A DNA stretch of 64,000 bases from Aestuariivivens sediminicola (GCF_022662015.1 NZ_JAKMCM010000003.1:186001-250000); one strand, 5' to 3'. Shown: positions 17,031 through 25,945, counted from the stretch's first letter. Numbers and translations: made by a program. Notes: generated by a model not told the origin, from the sequence alone.

Positions 17031-17477
17031 TCATTTTAAAAAATTTATAGTCAATGGATAGTTGTATAATTCCCCGTTGCGTGCTTTCAGACTTGCCCGG
17101 ATGATAAGTGCCAATTCAATAATAAAGACAAGGATCATGAGGGCTCCTAAGCCACCTCCAATATATAAGAGGGGTGAAGGTTTACCAATATTGATATGAA
17201 AATCATGAAATCCATTAAACTCCATAAAATCCAAACCTCCCAGAATTTTAAAAATAAAAAGAGGAATGGTTATGGAACCAATGATAATAGCATAGAGTAA
17301 AATGCTAATTTGGAAATTTAATGCTTGTTTGCCATGATGATCAATGAAGTCTGATTTGTCCTTGTTCGTTACCCATAAAATGAGCGGCCCTATAAAATTT
17401 CCAAAGGGAATGATGAACCTACTAAAAGTAGATAAGTGAATTAATGTAGCGATATTTTTTTGATGATTGTCTAACAT
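17031..17477 (-). CDS. DUF4870 membrane protein
   Basis: 148 residues with three or four membrane segments and the DUF4870 pattern: NIATLIHLSTFSRFIIPFGN, GPLILWVTNKDKSDFIDHHG, KQALNFQISILLYAI. Members are small membrane proteins of unknown function, and in Flavobacteriia they are often beside PadR and PspC genes. It is the first gene of the operon. Confidence 0.85.
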   Translation of the reverse strand: MLDNHQKNIATLIHLSTFSRFIIPFGNFIGPLILWVTNKDKSDFIDHHGKQALNFQISILLYAIIIGSITIPLFIFKILGGLDFMEFNGFHDFHINIGKPSPLLYIGGGLGALMILVFIIELALIIRASLKARNGELYNYPLTINFLK

Positions 17478-17505
17478 GATTTAAAACATATAATAGTTTC
17501 TTATG

Positions 17506-17537
17506 CAAATATATATCTAAAAGAAGGTATTATGCAA
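17506..17537 (-). promoter_or_regulatory. Promoter of the DUF4870-PadR-PspC operon
   Basis: On the minus strand, TATATTTG (17506-17513) is an exact -7 box, and TTG (17535-17537) is a partial -33 box with a 21-bp spacer. The DUF4870 ATG is about 30 bp downstream. Confidence 0.5.
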
Positions 17538-17622
17538 TACAAAGTACTAAAATTTAACATATATTTAACAAATAAGAATAGAATTATATCTTTAAATTAG
17601 TCTGGCTTTAAACCATCAATTA

Positions 17623-18078
17623 ATGAAGATAACACCTAGAAAACTCAATCTGTTCATGCTGTTTCGATTACCTTCGGCTTATTTATGCGGTGTTCGGCAA
17701 AAATATATCGATCCGTTTAAAAGTGTGGTAACGGTAAAATACCGATGGATCAATCAAAATCCTTTTAGGTCCATGTTTTGGGCTGTTCAGGGAATGGCCG
17801 CTGAATTTTCTACAGGGGCATTAGTGACACTTAAAATACGAGAAAGCGGAAAAAGGATGTCCATGTTAGTGACATCCAATAAGGCATCATTTACTAAAAA
17901 AGCAACGGGAAGAATAACATTTACATGTAATGACGGGGGTTTACTGGATGCGGTTTTAGAGAAAGCTGTAAAGACCGGGGAAGGGCAAACCGTTTGGATG
18001 ACGTCCCTTGGCGTTAATAAAGAAGGATTGGAGGTGTCCAGATTTCAATTTGAGTGGAGTATAAAAGTTAAAAATTAA
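17623..18078 (+). CDS. DUF4442 protein (hotdog-fold thioesterase-like)
   Basis: 151 residues. The pattern KYRWINQNPFRSMFWAVQGM-AAEFSTGALV matches DUF4442, a group of hotdog-fold proteins related to PaaI/YiiD thioesterases. The FSTGAL helix is the central hotdog helix. No signal peptide is present. A role in acyl-CoA hydrolysis is only a family-level guess. It is divergent from the DUF4870 operon. Confidence 0.75.
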   Translation: MKITPRKLNLFMLFRLPSAYLCGVRQKYIDPFKSVVTVKYRWINQNPFRSMFWAVQGMAAEFSTGALVTLKIRESGKRMSMLVTSNKASFTKKATGRITFTCNDGGLLDAVLEKAVKTGEGQTVWMTSLGVNKEGLEVSRFQFEWSIKVKN

Positions 18079-18222
18079 AATTAGTTCCTACTGATTCCCG
18101 GGTTTTCTTTATCAGTCGAAAAACGACACCGTTATAAATTTTATCAACCTTCCTTAAATTTTTAAAAAGGTGTAACAAAAACCAAAACATATCAACAAAC
18201 TAGTAAATCAAAAAAACAAAAT

Positions 18223-19023
18223 ATGACAGCACACGAAATTGATTATAGAATCTACGGGGAAGAAATGCAGTACGTGGAAATTGAACTGGACCCACAAGAA
18301 GGAGTTATTGCCGAATCTGGCAGTTTTCTGATGATGGATGATGGGATTAAGATGGAAACCATTTTTGGAGACGGTTCTCAAAAGGATTCCGGATTTTTGG
18401 GTAAAATATTAGGCGCAGGTAAACGCATCCTAACAGGGGAAAGTCTGTTTATGACAGCCTTCTATAATGTGCTTTCAGGTAAGCGCAATGTGTCGTTTGC
18501 CTCTCCGTATCCCGGTAAAATAATTCCAATAGACCTTACCGAATACGGAGGTAAATTTATTTGCCAAAAAGATGCTATCCTTTGTGCGGCAAAAGGGGTA
18601 AGTATAGGTATTGAATTTTCCAAGCGTCTTGGCCGTGGTCTTTTTGGGGGAGAAGGATTCATAATGCAAAAACTGGAAGGTGACGGTATGGCATTTGTTC
18701 ATGCCGGAGGAACAATGGCAAAAAAGCGTTTACAGCCTAATGAAATTTTACGCGTAGATACAGGATGTATCGTTGGGTTTACACAGAATATTGATTATGA
18801 CATAGAGTTCGTTGGGGGTATTAAGAATACTATTTTTGGAGGTGAAGGTCTGTTTTTTGCAAAATTACAAGGTCCTGGAGAGGTCTATATTCAGTCTTTA
18901 CCATTTAGCCGATTGGCAGGACGCGTATTGGCTTCGGCTCCAAAAGGTGGAGGTAAGGACAAAGGAGAGGGCAGTATTTTAGGCGGTTTGGGAGATCTAT
19001 TGGATGGAGACAATAGATTTTAA
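18223..19023 (+). CDS. AIM24/TIGR00266 family protein
   Basis: 266 residues. The beta-rich family pattern is clear: [104 protein letters not shown], ending in a glycine-rich tail. Known members form ring-like beta-prism assemblies; the yeast homologue Aim24 affects mitochondrial inner membrane organisation. Bacterial function is unknown. The tail [13 protein letters not shown] is typical for Bacteroidetes members. Confidence 0.85.
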   Translation: MTAHEIDYRIYGEEMQYVEIELDPQEGVIAESGSFLMMDDGIKMETIFGDGSQKDSGFLGKILGAGKRILTGESLFMTAFYNVLSGKRNVSFASPYPGKIIPIDLTEYGGKFICQKDAILCAAKGVSIGIEFSKRLGRGLFGGEGFIMQKLEGDGMAFVHAGGTMAKKRLQPNEILRVDTGCIVGFTQNIDYDIEFVGGIKNTIFGGEGLFFAKLQGPGEVYIQSLPFSRLAGRVLASAPKGGGKDKGEGSILGGLGDLLDGDNRF

Positions 19024-19147
19024 GGTGTTAAAAAATTTAAATTTATAGGTCCCTAAGCAATTTTTTGTTAAATTTAGACGTTAAATTTTAAATCTTGCAG
19101 CCTATAGTCTACTTTTACCTTTTCAAACCAAAATCTTAATATTAATT

Positions 19148-19345
19148 ATGGCAAGAGCAATGCTTGAGTATACCAAAACTGTACTCCACAAAGTTAGTTT
19201 TGATGTTACGTTGTTTTGCAAAGAGGTTCAAAAGGCTTTAACACGATTACTGCCCTACGAAATTGAAGAGCTGAAGAAGTTCATTCAATCTCTAATTCAG
19301 CAAAACCCAGAATTAAATCAATGTTTAATCTATTTAAAACCATAA
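19148..19345 (+). CDS. Conserved small flavobacterial protein, unknown function
   Basis: 65 residues, mostly helical: MARAMLEYTKTVLHKVSFD, FCKEVQKALTRLLPYEIEEL. From memory, closely similar short proteins occur throughout Flavobacteriaceae, which argues that the gene is real. There is no signal peptide and no metal motif. The ATG at 19148 gives the conserved N-terminus. Function unknown. Confidence 0.75.
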   Translation: MARAMLEYTKTVLHKVSFDVTLFCKEVQKALTRLLPYEIEELKKFIQSLIQQNPELNQCLIYLKP

Positions 19346-19351
19346 TTTGAA

Positions 19352-19378
19352 AAGCGGCCTTTAGGTCGCTTTTTTGTT
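19352..19378. terminator. Terminator between the small protein gene and oxyR
   Basis: AAGCGGCC and GGTCGCTT pair (one wobble) around a 4-nt loop and are followed by TTTTTT on the plus strand. It lies at the convergent ends of both genes and overlaps the oxyR stop. Confidence 0.75.
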
Positions 19379-20314
19379 TTTGGATAACGGGCTAATAATC
19401 TGAACGTTTTGGAAGGCAATTGCACCGCGTATAATACCTGATATTACATCTTGCAATGCTTCAATAATTTGCATTTTTAATTCACTCTTATGATATATGA
19501 GGCTAACTTCCCTCGCCGGTGTTGGTTCATTAAAATAGTGAATGTTTTCTTTGTCCTTTTCATTAATATCCAGGGTGTGTAAATAGGGTAGAAGGGTCAT
19601 GCCCAGTCCTTCATTTGATAGCTTTACCAAGGTTTCGAAACTCCCACTTTCAAGCTGAAATTTATCTTCTGTATTATCCTTGAAAACCTTACATAGGTTG
19701 ATGACACCATCTCTAAAACAATGGCCGTCTTCCAGTAAAAGCATGTCATTCAAGTCCAGATCCTCAATATTAATTTTTTTATTTTGGTGAAGTCGATGAT
19801 TTTTAGGAATGTAACTTACAAAAGGTTCGAAATATAGCACCCGTTCTTTAATATCGTCCTCTTCCAGGGGTGTAGCCGCAATGGCAGCATCCAAATGCCC
19901 TTCTTTTAGCTTTTGGATTATATCTTCAGTGGTGAGTTCCTCGATCTTTAATTTTACTTTAGGATGTTTCTTAATGAAACTTTTTAAAAACATGGGTAAC
20001 AAGGTGGGCATTATTGTCGGAATCATGCCCAATTTGAATTCACCCCCAATAAACCCTTTTTGCTGGTCTACAATATCTTGTATACGGTAAGATTCATTTA
20101 CGATATTCCTTGCCTGAGTTACTATTTTTTTACCAACCTCTGTCAGCTCGATCGGTTTTTTACTACGATCGAATATTTGAACATCCAATTGGTCCTCAAG
20201 CTTCTGAATTTGCATGCTTAATGTGGGTTGCGTAACGAAACACTTTTCCGCAGCCTTTGTAAAATTTTGGTTTTCGGCAACGGCTAAAACGTAATATAAT
20301 TGGGTGATGGTCAT
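19361..20314 (-). CDS. oxyR: OxyR, hydrogen-peroxide-sensing LysR regulator
   Basis: 317 residues. The N-terminal LysR winged helix (FTKAAEKCFVTQPTLSMQIQ KLE) is followed by the regulatory domain. In EDGHCFRDGVINLC, Cys199 and Cys208 sit at the positions of the E. coli OxyR redox pair. Peroxide forms the disulfide and switches the protein to an activator of peroxide defence genes. It is divergent from dps with about 100 bp between the starts, the usual arrangement for a regulator and its target. Confidence 0.92.
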   Translation of the reverse strand: MTITQLYYVLAVAENQNFTKAAEKCFVTQPTLSMQIQKLEDQLDVQIFDRSKKPIELTEVGKKIVTQARNIVNESYRIQDIVDQQKGFIGGEFKLGMIPTIMPTLLPMFLKSFIKKHPKVKLKIEELTTEDIIQKLKEGHLDAAIAATPLEEDDIKERVLYFEPFVSYIPKNHRLHQNKKINIEDLDLNDMLLLEDGHCFRDGVINLCKVFKDNTEDKFQLESGSFETLVKLSNEGLGMTLLPYLHTLDINEKDKENIHYFNEPTPAREVSLIYHKSELKMQIIEALQDVISGIIRGAIAFQNVQIISPLSKNKKAT

Positions 20315-20386
20315 TGAGATTGATTTAGATTATAAAAATATAAAAACTATCAATAAAATTTATTAAAATATACACTTATTATAAAT

Positions 20387-20394
20387 TAAATTTG
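20387..20394 (+). promoter_or_regulatory. -7 element of dps
   Basis: TAAATTTG matches TAnnTTTG exactly, 24 bp before the dps ATG. No TTTG is seen at the -33 position, which would suit an activator-dependent promoter such as one driven by OxyR. Confidence 0.5.
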
Positions 20395-20418
20395 TAGTGA
20401 ACCAAAAAATAAGAAGTT

Positions 20419-20901
20419 ATGTTAACATTAAATAGTATTGGCTTAGATGCCACCAAAATAAATGAATTAGCACATGATTTAAATTATCTGCTGGCTAATT
20501 TTCAAATTTATTATCAAAATTTAAGAGGAATCCATTGGAACGTCAAAGGAAAACGTTTTTTTGAATTGCATGTTAAATTTGAAGAATTATACAATGATGC
20601 AAACTTGAAGGTTGATAGCATTGCAGAGCGTATTCTTACGCTTGGAGAAGTGCCATTGCATACCTTCGAGGACTATTCGAAAAACGCTCAGGTTCCCGTT
20701 GGAAAGAATATTTCAGAGGATGAGAAAGCCGTGAGGTTAATTGTACATTCTCTTACTGAATTGTTAAAGATTGAACGTGGTATACTGTGGAAGTCAGACC
20801 AAATGGATGATGAAGGAACAAATGCCATGATGAGCGACTTTATTAAAGAACAAGAAAAAACGGTTTGGATGATGAAGGCCTGGTTAGGCGAAACTGTTTA
20901 G
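20419..20901 (+). CDS. dps: Dps, DNA-binding ferritin-like protein
   Basis: 160 residues, four-helix bundle. The ferroxidase ligands His39, His51, Asp66 and Glu70 have the same spacing (12, 15, 4) as in known Dps proteins and lie in RGIHWNVKG and NLKVDSIAERI. The dodecamer oxidises Fe(II) with hydrogen peroxide, stores the iron and shields DNA. A Trp follows the first His as usual. It faces oxyR and is very likely OxyR-controlled. Confidence 0.95.
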   Translation: MLTLNSIGLDATKINELAHDLNYLLANFQIYYQNLRGIHWNVKGKRFFELHVKFEELYNDANLKVDSIAERILTLGEVPLHTFEDYSKNAQVPVGKNISEDEKAVRLIVHSLTELLKIERGILWKSDQMDDEGTNAMMSDFIKEQEKTVWMMKAWLGETV

Positions 20902-20922
20902 TTTGGTTAATTGTTAGTTTGG

Positions 20923-20957
20923 ATGCCCGTTAATTCATTTTAACGGGCATTTTTTTT
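20923..20957 (+). terminator. Terminator of dps
   Basis: ATGCCCGTTAA (20923-20933) pairs with TTAACGGGCAT (20940-20950) and is followed by seven or more T. Confidence 0.9.
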
Positions 20958-21017
20958 ATAAGGAAATCACTTCGCTCGATTGCTATAGGGAAAAAGCAAT
21001 TAATTAGAATTATATAT

Positions 21018-21025
21018 TACATTTG
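21018..21025 (+). promoter_or_regulatory. -7 element upstream of the TRIC gene
   Basis: TACATTTG matches TAnnTTTG exactly, 32 bp before the start at 21058. No good -33 box is visible. Confidence 0.4.
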
Positions 21026-21057
21026 AATCAGAATAATTAATACCCTTTCAGTTATCC

Positions 21058-21657
21058 ATGTTTTATCTTATTGATATTTTAGGGACCATTGCCTTTGCCA
21101 TATCTGGCGTTCTCGTGGCCATCAACAAGAAGATGGATCTTTTTGGGATATTTATCATTGCCTTTGTAACAGCAGTAGGAGGGGGGACTTTAAGGGATTT
21201 ACTTATTGGTTCCACCCCGGTGAGTTGGATGCAGGATATGACATTTACCTATGTGATTTTGGCTTCAGCGGTATTTGCCATAATTTTTCGAAGGAAGATT
21301 AATTATTTAAGAACTTCTTTGTTCTTATTCGATACTATTGGTATTGGGTTGTACACCGTGGTTGGAATTGAGAAGGGCATGCATGCAGAATTGCATCCCA
21401 TTATCTGTATCGCCCTCGGAACGATGACCGCAAGTTTTGGAGGTGTTATAAGGGATATTTTGTGCAATGAAATTCCTGTTATATTTAGAAAAGAAATCTA
21501 TGCGACAGCTTGCATTTTAGGGGGTCTCATCTACTTTCTTTTAAGTGAGCTACCCATTGAAAACAATTTCGTATTTGTAATTTCCGGAATTGTGGTGATT
21601 GTAGTGAGATTACTGGCTGTGAAATTTAAAATTGCCTTACCGACCATTTATAAGTAA
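21058..21657 (+). CDS. TRIC-type cation channel family protein (UPF0126, YicG-like)
   Basis: 199 residues with seven hydrophobic segments and two internal repeats carrying the family signature: VGGGTLRDLLIGSTPVSWM in the first half and FGGVIRDILCNEIPVIF in the second. Prokaryotic TRIC proteins form trimeric channels, mainly for K+. Related YicG proteins have been linked to glycine uptake. No neighbouring gene narrows the role. Confidence 0.9.
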   Translation: MFYLIDILGTIAFAISGVLVAINKKMDLFGIFIIAFVTAVGGGTLRDLLIGSTPVSWMQDMTFTYVILASAVFAIIFRRKINYLRTSLFLFDTIGIGLYTVVGIEKGMHAELHPIICIALGTMTASFGGVIRDILCNEIPVIFRKEIYATACILGGLIYFLLSELPIENNFVFVISGIVVIVVRLLAVKFKIALPTIYK

Positions 21658-21800
21658 GGTTTAAATTCCGATCATTTCTCCCTAATCGTTTATCCCATTT
21701 GAACTTCAAAATGGTTTCGTCTTACCTGTAATAATTGTAGGTTCCTTGTAACTTTGTCAACCCAATTCGATGTTTAAGTAATACTCCCGGTCAAGGTCAT

Positions 21801-22508
21801 TTATTCAATGATCTCCACATTTCGAATAAAGATGTTTTTAAGTGGCCAATCGGCTTCGTCTGTTTCAACTGCGGCTATTTTATCCACAACATCCATACCA
21901 TTAATAACCTTACCAAATATGGTGTAATCCCCATCTAAAAAGTGAGCACCACCGCGTTGTTGTACAATAAAAAATTCGTACGGAGAAGCCAGTTTATGCG
22001 GATTATCAATTTCACTACTGGGCATAGAAATGACACCCCGTTCATGTGTAAAGCCCCGTTTCGTATCTTTTGGAAGCAAATATTTTCCAATTTTTCTTCG
22101 TTTTCTCGCCGTTTTTCTATCATCGCTATTTCCTGCCTGAATCATAAAATTATCAATCACCCTGTAAAATTGCGTATCCTTAAAATAGTTTTGCTTCGTT
22201 AAAAAAATAAAATTCGCACGATGGAATTTCGTTTCATTAAAAAGAAGAATATCAATAACACCAAAATCAGTTGTCATTCGAACTTTATTCTCCTTGTTCT
22301 CCTTTTCGTAGTGCAGAAAAAATTCCATGGCATTTTTCTCGGTTAACTCCGGAAAGGTGCGCTCAGGTGATTTCTTTACGGTTTTCTTTAGGGACTTTTC
22401 TGCCTTTTTAGAAACTGTTTCCTGTTCAGGCATGTCATTTTTTTTAGATTTTCTATCTTCACAATTCAGAAATAGTATGAGACAACTAAATAGAAGGGCA
22501 ATACGCAT
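21801..22508 (-). CDS. Cyclophilin-type peptidylprolyl isomerase, lipoprotein
   Basis: 235 residues from the ATG at 22508, which starts a lipoprotein signal (LILFLNC, Cys16). The long open frame upstream of it runs into the divergent gene and is not coding. The cyclophilin domain is in the C-terminal two thirds: TDFGVIDILLFNETKFHRANFI, FKDTQFYRVIDNFMIQAGN, EFFIVQQRGGAHFLDGDYTIFGKV. The catalytic Arg is in FYRVI and the QAGN stretch is typical of cyclophilins. It would assist proline isomerisation in periplasmic or outer-membrane proteins. The start is only 4 bp from the divergent CoA pyrophosphatase start. Confidence 0.85.
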   Translation of the reverse strand: MRIALLFSCLILFLNCEDRKSKKNDMPEQETVSKKAEKSLKKTVKKSPERTFPELTEKNAMEFFLHYEKENKENKVRMTTDFGVIDILLFNETKFHRANFIFLTKQNYFKDTQFYRVIDNFMIQAGNSDDRKTARKRRKIGKYLLPKDTKRGFTHERGVISMPSSEIDNPHKLASPYEFFIVQQRGGAHFLDGDYTIFGKVINGMDVVDKIAAVETDEADWPLKNIFIRNVEIIE

Positions 22509-22512
22509 GTAA

Positions 22513-23154
22513 ATGAATTTTGATGTTTTTATCAGATCGATTTCAAAAATAAAAAATATCGAGCTACCGGCCGAAGCATCCCACTTTAAAATGGTACCTC
22601 CACTACGTAGGGAGCTTCTCAGAAACCAGAGAGGAAAGGTGTCCAATGCCAGACTGGCCGGAGTATTAGCACTGTTTTTTCCTGATCGTAATGGCCAAAC
22701 TAATTTTGTGGTCATTTTACGAAAGACCTATAATGGGGTACATTCTGCTCAGGTAGGATTTCCCGGAGGGAAACTTGAAATACAGGACCAAACGCTTCAG
22801 GACGCTGCACTAAGAGAAACCTTCGAGGAAATTGGCGTGCCAGAACGAGATGTAGAAATTATTTGTGAATTAACCCAGGTCTACATTCCACCGAGTAATT
22901 TCCATGTATCCCCATTTATTGGAATTACCAAACACACTCCTGTTTTCATCAAGCAGGAAGATGAAGTCGAATCTATTATTGAAGTTCCTTTAAGGCACCT
23001 CTTAAATGATGCCGTTCTAATTTCAAAAAGGGTAGCCACCTCTTACAACGTTGAGATTGAGGTGCCGGCGTTTCAGCTAAACAATCATATCGTTTGGGGT
23101 GCAACGGCCATGATGCTAAGTGAGATTAAAGACCTTCTTAAACAAGTGTTTTAA
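22513..23154 (+). CDS. CoA pyrophosphatase, Nudix family
   Basis: 213 residues. The Nudix box spans GFPGGKLEIQDQ to RETFEEIGV (REtFEEiG at 101-108), and the CoA-specific upstream signature is present around VGFPGGK. The enzyme (NudL-like) hydrolyses CoA or acyl-CoA to 3',5'-ADP and 4'-phosphopantetheine. The N-terminal NFDVFIRSISKI and HFKMVPPLRRE are typical of Bacteroidetes members and support the start at 22513. Confidence 0.85.
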   Translation: MNFDVFIRSISKIKNIELPAEASHFKMVPPLRRELLRNQRGKVSNARLAGVLALFFPDRNGQTNFVVILRKTYNGVHSAQVGFPGGKLEIQDQTLQDAALRETFEEIGVPERDVEIICELTQVYIPPSNFHVSPFIGITKHTPVFIKQEDEVESIIEVPLRHLLNDAVLISKRVATSYNVEIEVPAFQLNNHIVWGATAMMLSEIKDLLKQVF

Positions 23155-23297
23155 GTTCTGGAATCCGTTTATGCCTGCTATGGGAACTTCGGTTTCGTAT
23201 CTATGGCAGACATATCGGTTTTGGCATAGTAATCAAATGTTTAGCCATGTCGTTGGTCTCTATTTTTTTACCAATTTTCAAATGGAAAAAATTCATG

Positions 23298-23305
23298 TAC
23301 TTTTG
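23298..23305 (+). promoter_or_regulatory. -7 element upstream of the acyltransferase gene
   Basis: TACTTTTG matches TAnnTTTG exactly, 32 bp before the ATG at 23338. The -33 box is not clear. Confidence 0.4.
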
Positions 23306-23337
23306 TAACTGCTAACTAAAACATTGACGAAGGATTT

Positions 23338-24135
23338 ATGGGGTTATTTAAGAAAAATCCATTCGGACACATACTCTTTATAAAAAAGTGGATCATTCGT
23401 ATTCTCGGGTTATTGACGCACAGACGCTTCCGTGGGTTTAATGAATTACAAATTGATGGTTCTGAAGTCATAACAACATTACCGGATAAGAATGTTCTCT
23501 TCATATCGAATCATCAGACTTATTTTGCAGATGTTGTGGCTATGTTTCACGTGTTCAATGCAAGCTTAAGTGGACGTGTGGATTCTATAAAAAATATAGG
23601 ATACCTCTGGAGTCCCAAGCTTAACATTTATTATGTGGCGGCCAAGGAAACCATGAAAGCGGGGTTGTTGCCTAAAATTCTGGCCTATGTGGGCTCTGTG
23701 AGCATTGAGCGCACGTGGCGGGCCGATGGTAAAGAAGTGAATCGTCAGGTTAGGATGAGCGATATTTCTAATATCGGTAAGGCCTTGGACGACGGATGGG
23801 TGATTACCTTTCCACAGGGTACCACAACGCCTTTTAAACCGATTAGAAAAGGGACGGCGCACATCATTAAGCGCTATAAGCCTGTCGTTGTACCTATAGT
23901 TATTGATGGTTTTAGACGGTCTTTTGATAAAAAGGGACTGCGTATTAAAAAGAAGAATATCTTACAGTCTATGGAAATTAAAGCACCATTGGAAATTGAT
24001 TACGACAATGAATCAACTGAAGATATTGTAAAAAAGATAGAATTTGCTATTGAACAGCATCCTTCTTTCCTTAAGGTCATTTCACAAACAGAACTCGAAG
24101 AACAGGAAGCACTCCATAAACTCAGAGAGTGGTAG
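23338..24135 (+). CDS. PlsC-like 1-acylglycerol-3-phosphate acyltransferase
   Basis: 265 residues. Motif I is SNHQTYFAD (His59 and Asp65, one residue more than the usual H-x4-D), and motif III is FPQGTTTPF, with Gln in place of the common Glu of FPEGT. RGTAHIIKRYKPVVVPIVI follows. The hydrophobic N-terminal helix fits membrane attachment. The family acylates lysophosphatidate or other lysolipids in phospholipid synthesis. The altered motifs are shared, as far as I recall, by flavobacterial relatives, so acceptor specificity is open. It precedes the pseudouridine synthase by 15 bp, probably in one transcript. Confidence 0.8.
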   Translation: MGLFKKNPFGHILFIKKWIIRILGLLTHRRFRGFNELQIDGSEVITTLPDKNVLFISNHQTYFADVVAMFHVFNASLSGRVDSIKNIGYLWSPKLNIYYVAAKETMKAGLLPKILAYVGSVSIERTWRADGKEVNRQVRMSDISNIGKALDDGWVITFPQGTTTPFKPIRKGTAHIIKRYKPVVVPIVIDGFRRSFDKKGLRIKKKNILQSMEIKAPLEIDYDNESTEDIVKKIEFAIEQHPSFLKVISQTELEEQEALHKLREW

Positions 24136-24150
24136 GAAACTAACTGATGG

Positions 24151-24726
24151 ATGGATCACAGGCATTATATTATCTATAAACCTTATGGCTATTTAAGTCA
24201 GTTTGAAACCAATTCCAAACAACAGAAAAGGAAAAAGTTATTGGGAGAATTGTACGATTTTCCAGATGGTATTATGGCTATAGGGCGTTTGGATGAAAAG
24301 TCAGAGGGCTTGTTGTTATTGACTACGGATGGTAAATTGAGCGACTACATTAATAGTCGAAAAGTAGAAAAGGAATATTTTGCCTTGGTTGATGGAAAAG
24401 TCTCTAATAAGGCCATTACCCATTTAAGCCGTGGTGTTGAAATAGGATTTAATGGGAAGAAATATGTAACCCGACCATGTAAGGTGTTGAAGTTGGAACA
24501 GGATCCAGCCTTACCTGAGCGTTCAAAGAAAATTAGGGATGCACGACATGGTCCAACCACCTGGCTCTCCATCAGGCTGCGAGAAGGAAAATTCAGGCAG
24601 GTGCGAAAAATGACCTCTGCCGTTGGGTGCCCCACTTTACGACTGGTAAGGGTAAAGGTTGGTGCGATGCAATTAAATAATATGCAGGTGGGCGATGTCA
24701 TTGAGGTGGACCGCTTTGCATTGTAA
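24151..24726 (+). CDS. Pseudouridine synthase, RsuA/RluE-like
   Basis: 191 residues without an S4 domain. The catalytic motif AIGRLDEKSEGLLLLTTDG contains the nucleophile Asp. KEYFALVDG, REGKFRQVRKM and VGCPTLRLVRVKVG are the other family motifs. The small size without S4 matches RluE, which modifies one uridine in domain V of 23S rRNA, rather than RsuA or RluB. The exact target base is not proven. The starting MDHRHYIIYKPYG is the standard KPxG start. Confidence 0.85.
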   Translation: MDHRHYIIYKPYGYLSQFETNSKQQKRKKLLGELYDFPDGIMAIGRLDEKSEGLLLLTTDGKLSDYINSRKVEKEYFALVDGKVSNKAITHLSRGVEIGFNGKKYVTRPCKVLKLEQDPALPERSKKIRDARHGPTTWLSIRLREGKFRQVRKMTSAVGCPTLRLVRVKVGAMQLNNMQVGDVIEVDRFAL

Positions 24727-24810
24727 AGAAGATATTTAGCTGGTTACCTGTCGATACCTGTTGGCACTTGTTATTGTAAACACATAAACGATTAATTCAG
24801 CCCCCTATTT

Positions 24811-25446
24811 TTAGGCTTCTAGTTTCTTTAGTTCCTTATAATTCTTATTTAAACGCCTTAATAACAGTCCATATATGAGCTTATAAAACAGCCAGATGAT
24901 AACAATAAACGCGGAGGTAATAAAAATTAGGACCAGAACTAATAACAGCAATCTATTATTACTTAAGTTCTCCAACATACTTACTGCTTCCGGATCATGT
25001 GTAAAGGAATAATAAAAACCTATAATTAAAGAAACCCCGGCCATAACCAGATTATAGAGCACATAATATTTTACAATCTTTCGAGTTCTCAGAATACTCT
25101 CCATCAGCTTTTTGGCACTATCTGTAACCGATATGGTTTTTTGAGATTTGTACAGCAGATATATAAACAAGATAATAACGGCATAGCTAAAAATGGTGAG
25201 ACCAATAAAGAGATTGTCATTCTGATAAATGTGTTCCAATTTGTCCTTGTAGCTTTTAGAGTATACAAAGGGTATGGAGTTTATTAGAATCCAAAATACG
25301 AGTTCTGCAACACTGATATAAAATAATATCTTTACAATCGAAGACGACTTCTTATGCAGCATGGGGTAAATATCCTTACTCGACAGGGTTTTACCATCTG
25401 GTTGTTTTTTGTTCCAATCCTTTTTTAATAAATCTAATTCATCCAT
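24811..25446 (-). CDS. Membrane protein paired with an ECF sigma factor
   Basis: 211 residues. A charged N-terminal cytoplasmic segment (MDELDLLKKDWNKK) is followed by four membrane helices and a lysine-rich C-terminus. The N-terminal 'DELDLLKKDW' stretch recurs in Flavobacteriia proteins encoded after sigma-70 factors. The gene follows the sigma gene by 4 bp, so it is probably co-translated and may act as its anti-sigma partner. No zinc-binding anti-sigma motif is visible; the role is inferred from position. Confidence 0.55.
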   Translation of the reverse strand: MDELDLLKKDWNKKQPDGKTLSSKDIYPMLHKKSSSIVKILFYISVAELVFWILINSIPFVYSKSYKDKLEHIYQNDNLFIGLTIFSYAVIILFIYLLYKSQKTISVTDSAKKLMESILRTRKIVKYYVLYNLVMAGVSLIIGFYYSFTHDPEAVSMLENLSNNRLLLLVLVLIFITSAFIVIIWLFYKLIYGLLLRRLNKNYKELKKLEA

Positions 25447-25450
25447 ATGT

Positions 25451-25945
25451 TTAAGGATTTAACAGGGTTTTAAGTTTTGTTTTCACTCGGTTCATCTTCA
25501 CTCTTGCATTGACTTGACTTATACCTAATGTTTCACTTATTTCTTTATAGTCCTTGTCCTCTAAGTACAGAAATACAAGGGCCTTCTCAATATCATTCAA
25601 TTTATGAATGGCTTTATACAGCAGTTTCAATTGTTGTTCTTCCGTGTCGTCATAATCTTCAGCCTTGATCTTAAATTCAACCCCGTCGAAATCCTGCGTT
25701 GTAATGTTACGTTTGGATTTCCTGTAAAGGGTAATTGCCGTATTCAGGCCAACGCGATACATCCATGTACTGAATTTTGAATCGCCTCTAAACTTGGGAT
25801 AGGCCCTCCAAAGTTGAATGGTAATCTCCTGAAACAAATCATTGTGCGCATCATAACTATTCGTGTATAGACGACATACTTTGTGTATGATGTTCTGATT
25901 CTTTTCCAGTAATTCTACAAAACTATGTTCGAGTTCTTTGTTCAA
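25451..25945 (-). CDS. ECF-type RNA polymerase sigma factor
   Basis: 164 residues. Region 2 is seen in DAHNDLFQEITIQLWRAYPKF and STWMYRVGLNTAI (-10 recognition and melting). Region 4 is in LNDIEKALVFLYLEDKDYKEIAE-like sequence, here YKEISETLGISQVNARVKMNR, a helix-turn-helix for the -35 region. It would direct RNA polymerase to a small regulon. Its downstream membrane-protein gene may control it. Confidence 0.88.
   Translation of the reverse strand: MNKELEHSFVELLEKNQNIIHKVCRLYTNSYDAHNDLFQEITIQLWRAYPKFRGDSKFSTWMYRVGLNTAITLYRKSKRNITTQDFDGVEFKIKAEDYDDTEEQQLKLLYKAIHKLNDIEKALVFLYLEDKDYKEISETLGISQVNARVKMNRVKTKLKTLLNP

Noticed and set aside
21942-22202. Plus-strand frame opposite the cyclophilin gene
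   Set aside because: Antisense of a conserved domain; no start signal or family pattern.
23120-23308. Open frame of 62 codons after the CoA pyrophosphatase
   Set aside because: It overlaps the end of that gene and the -7 element of the next one, and the composition is that of intergenic DNA.
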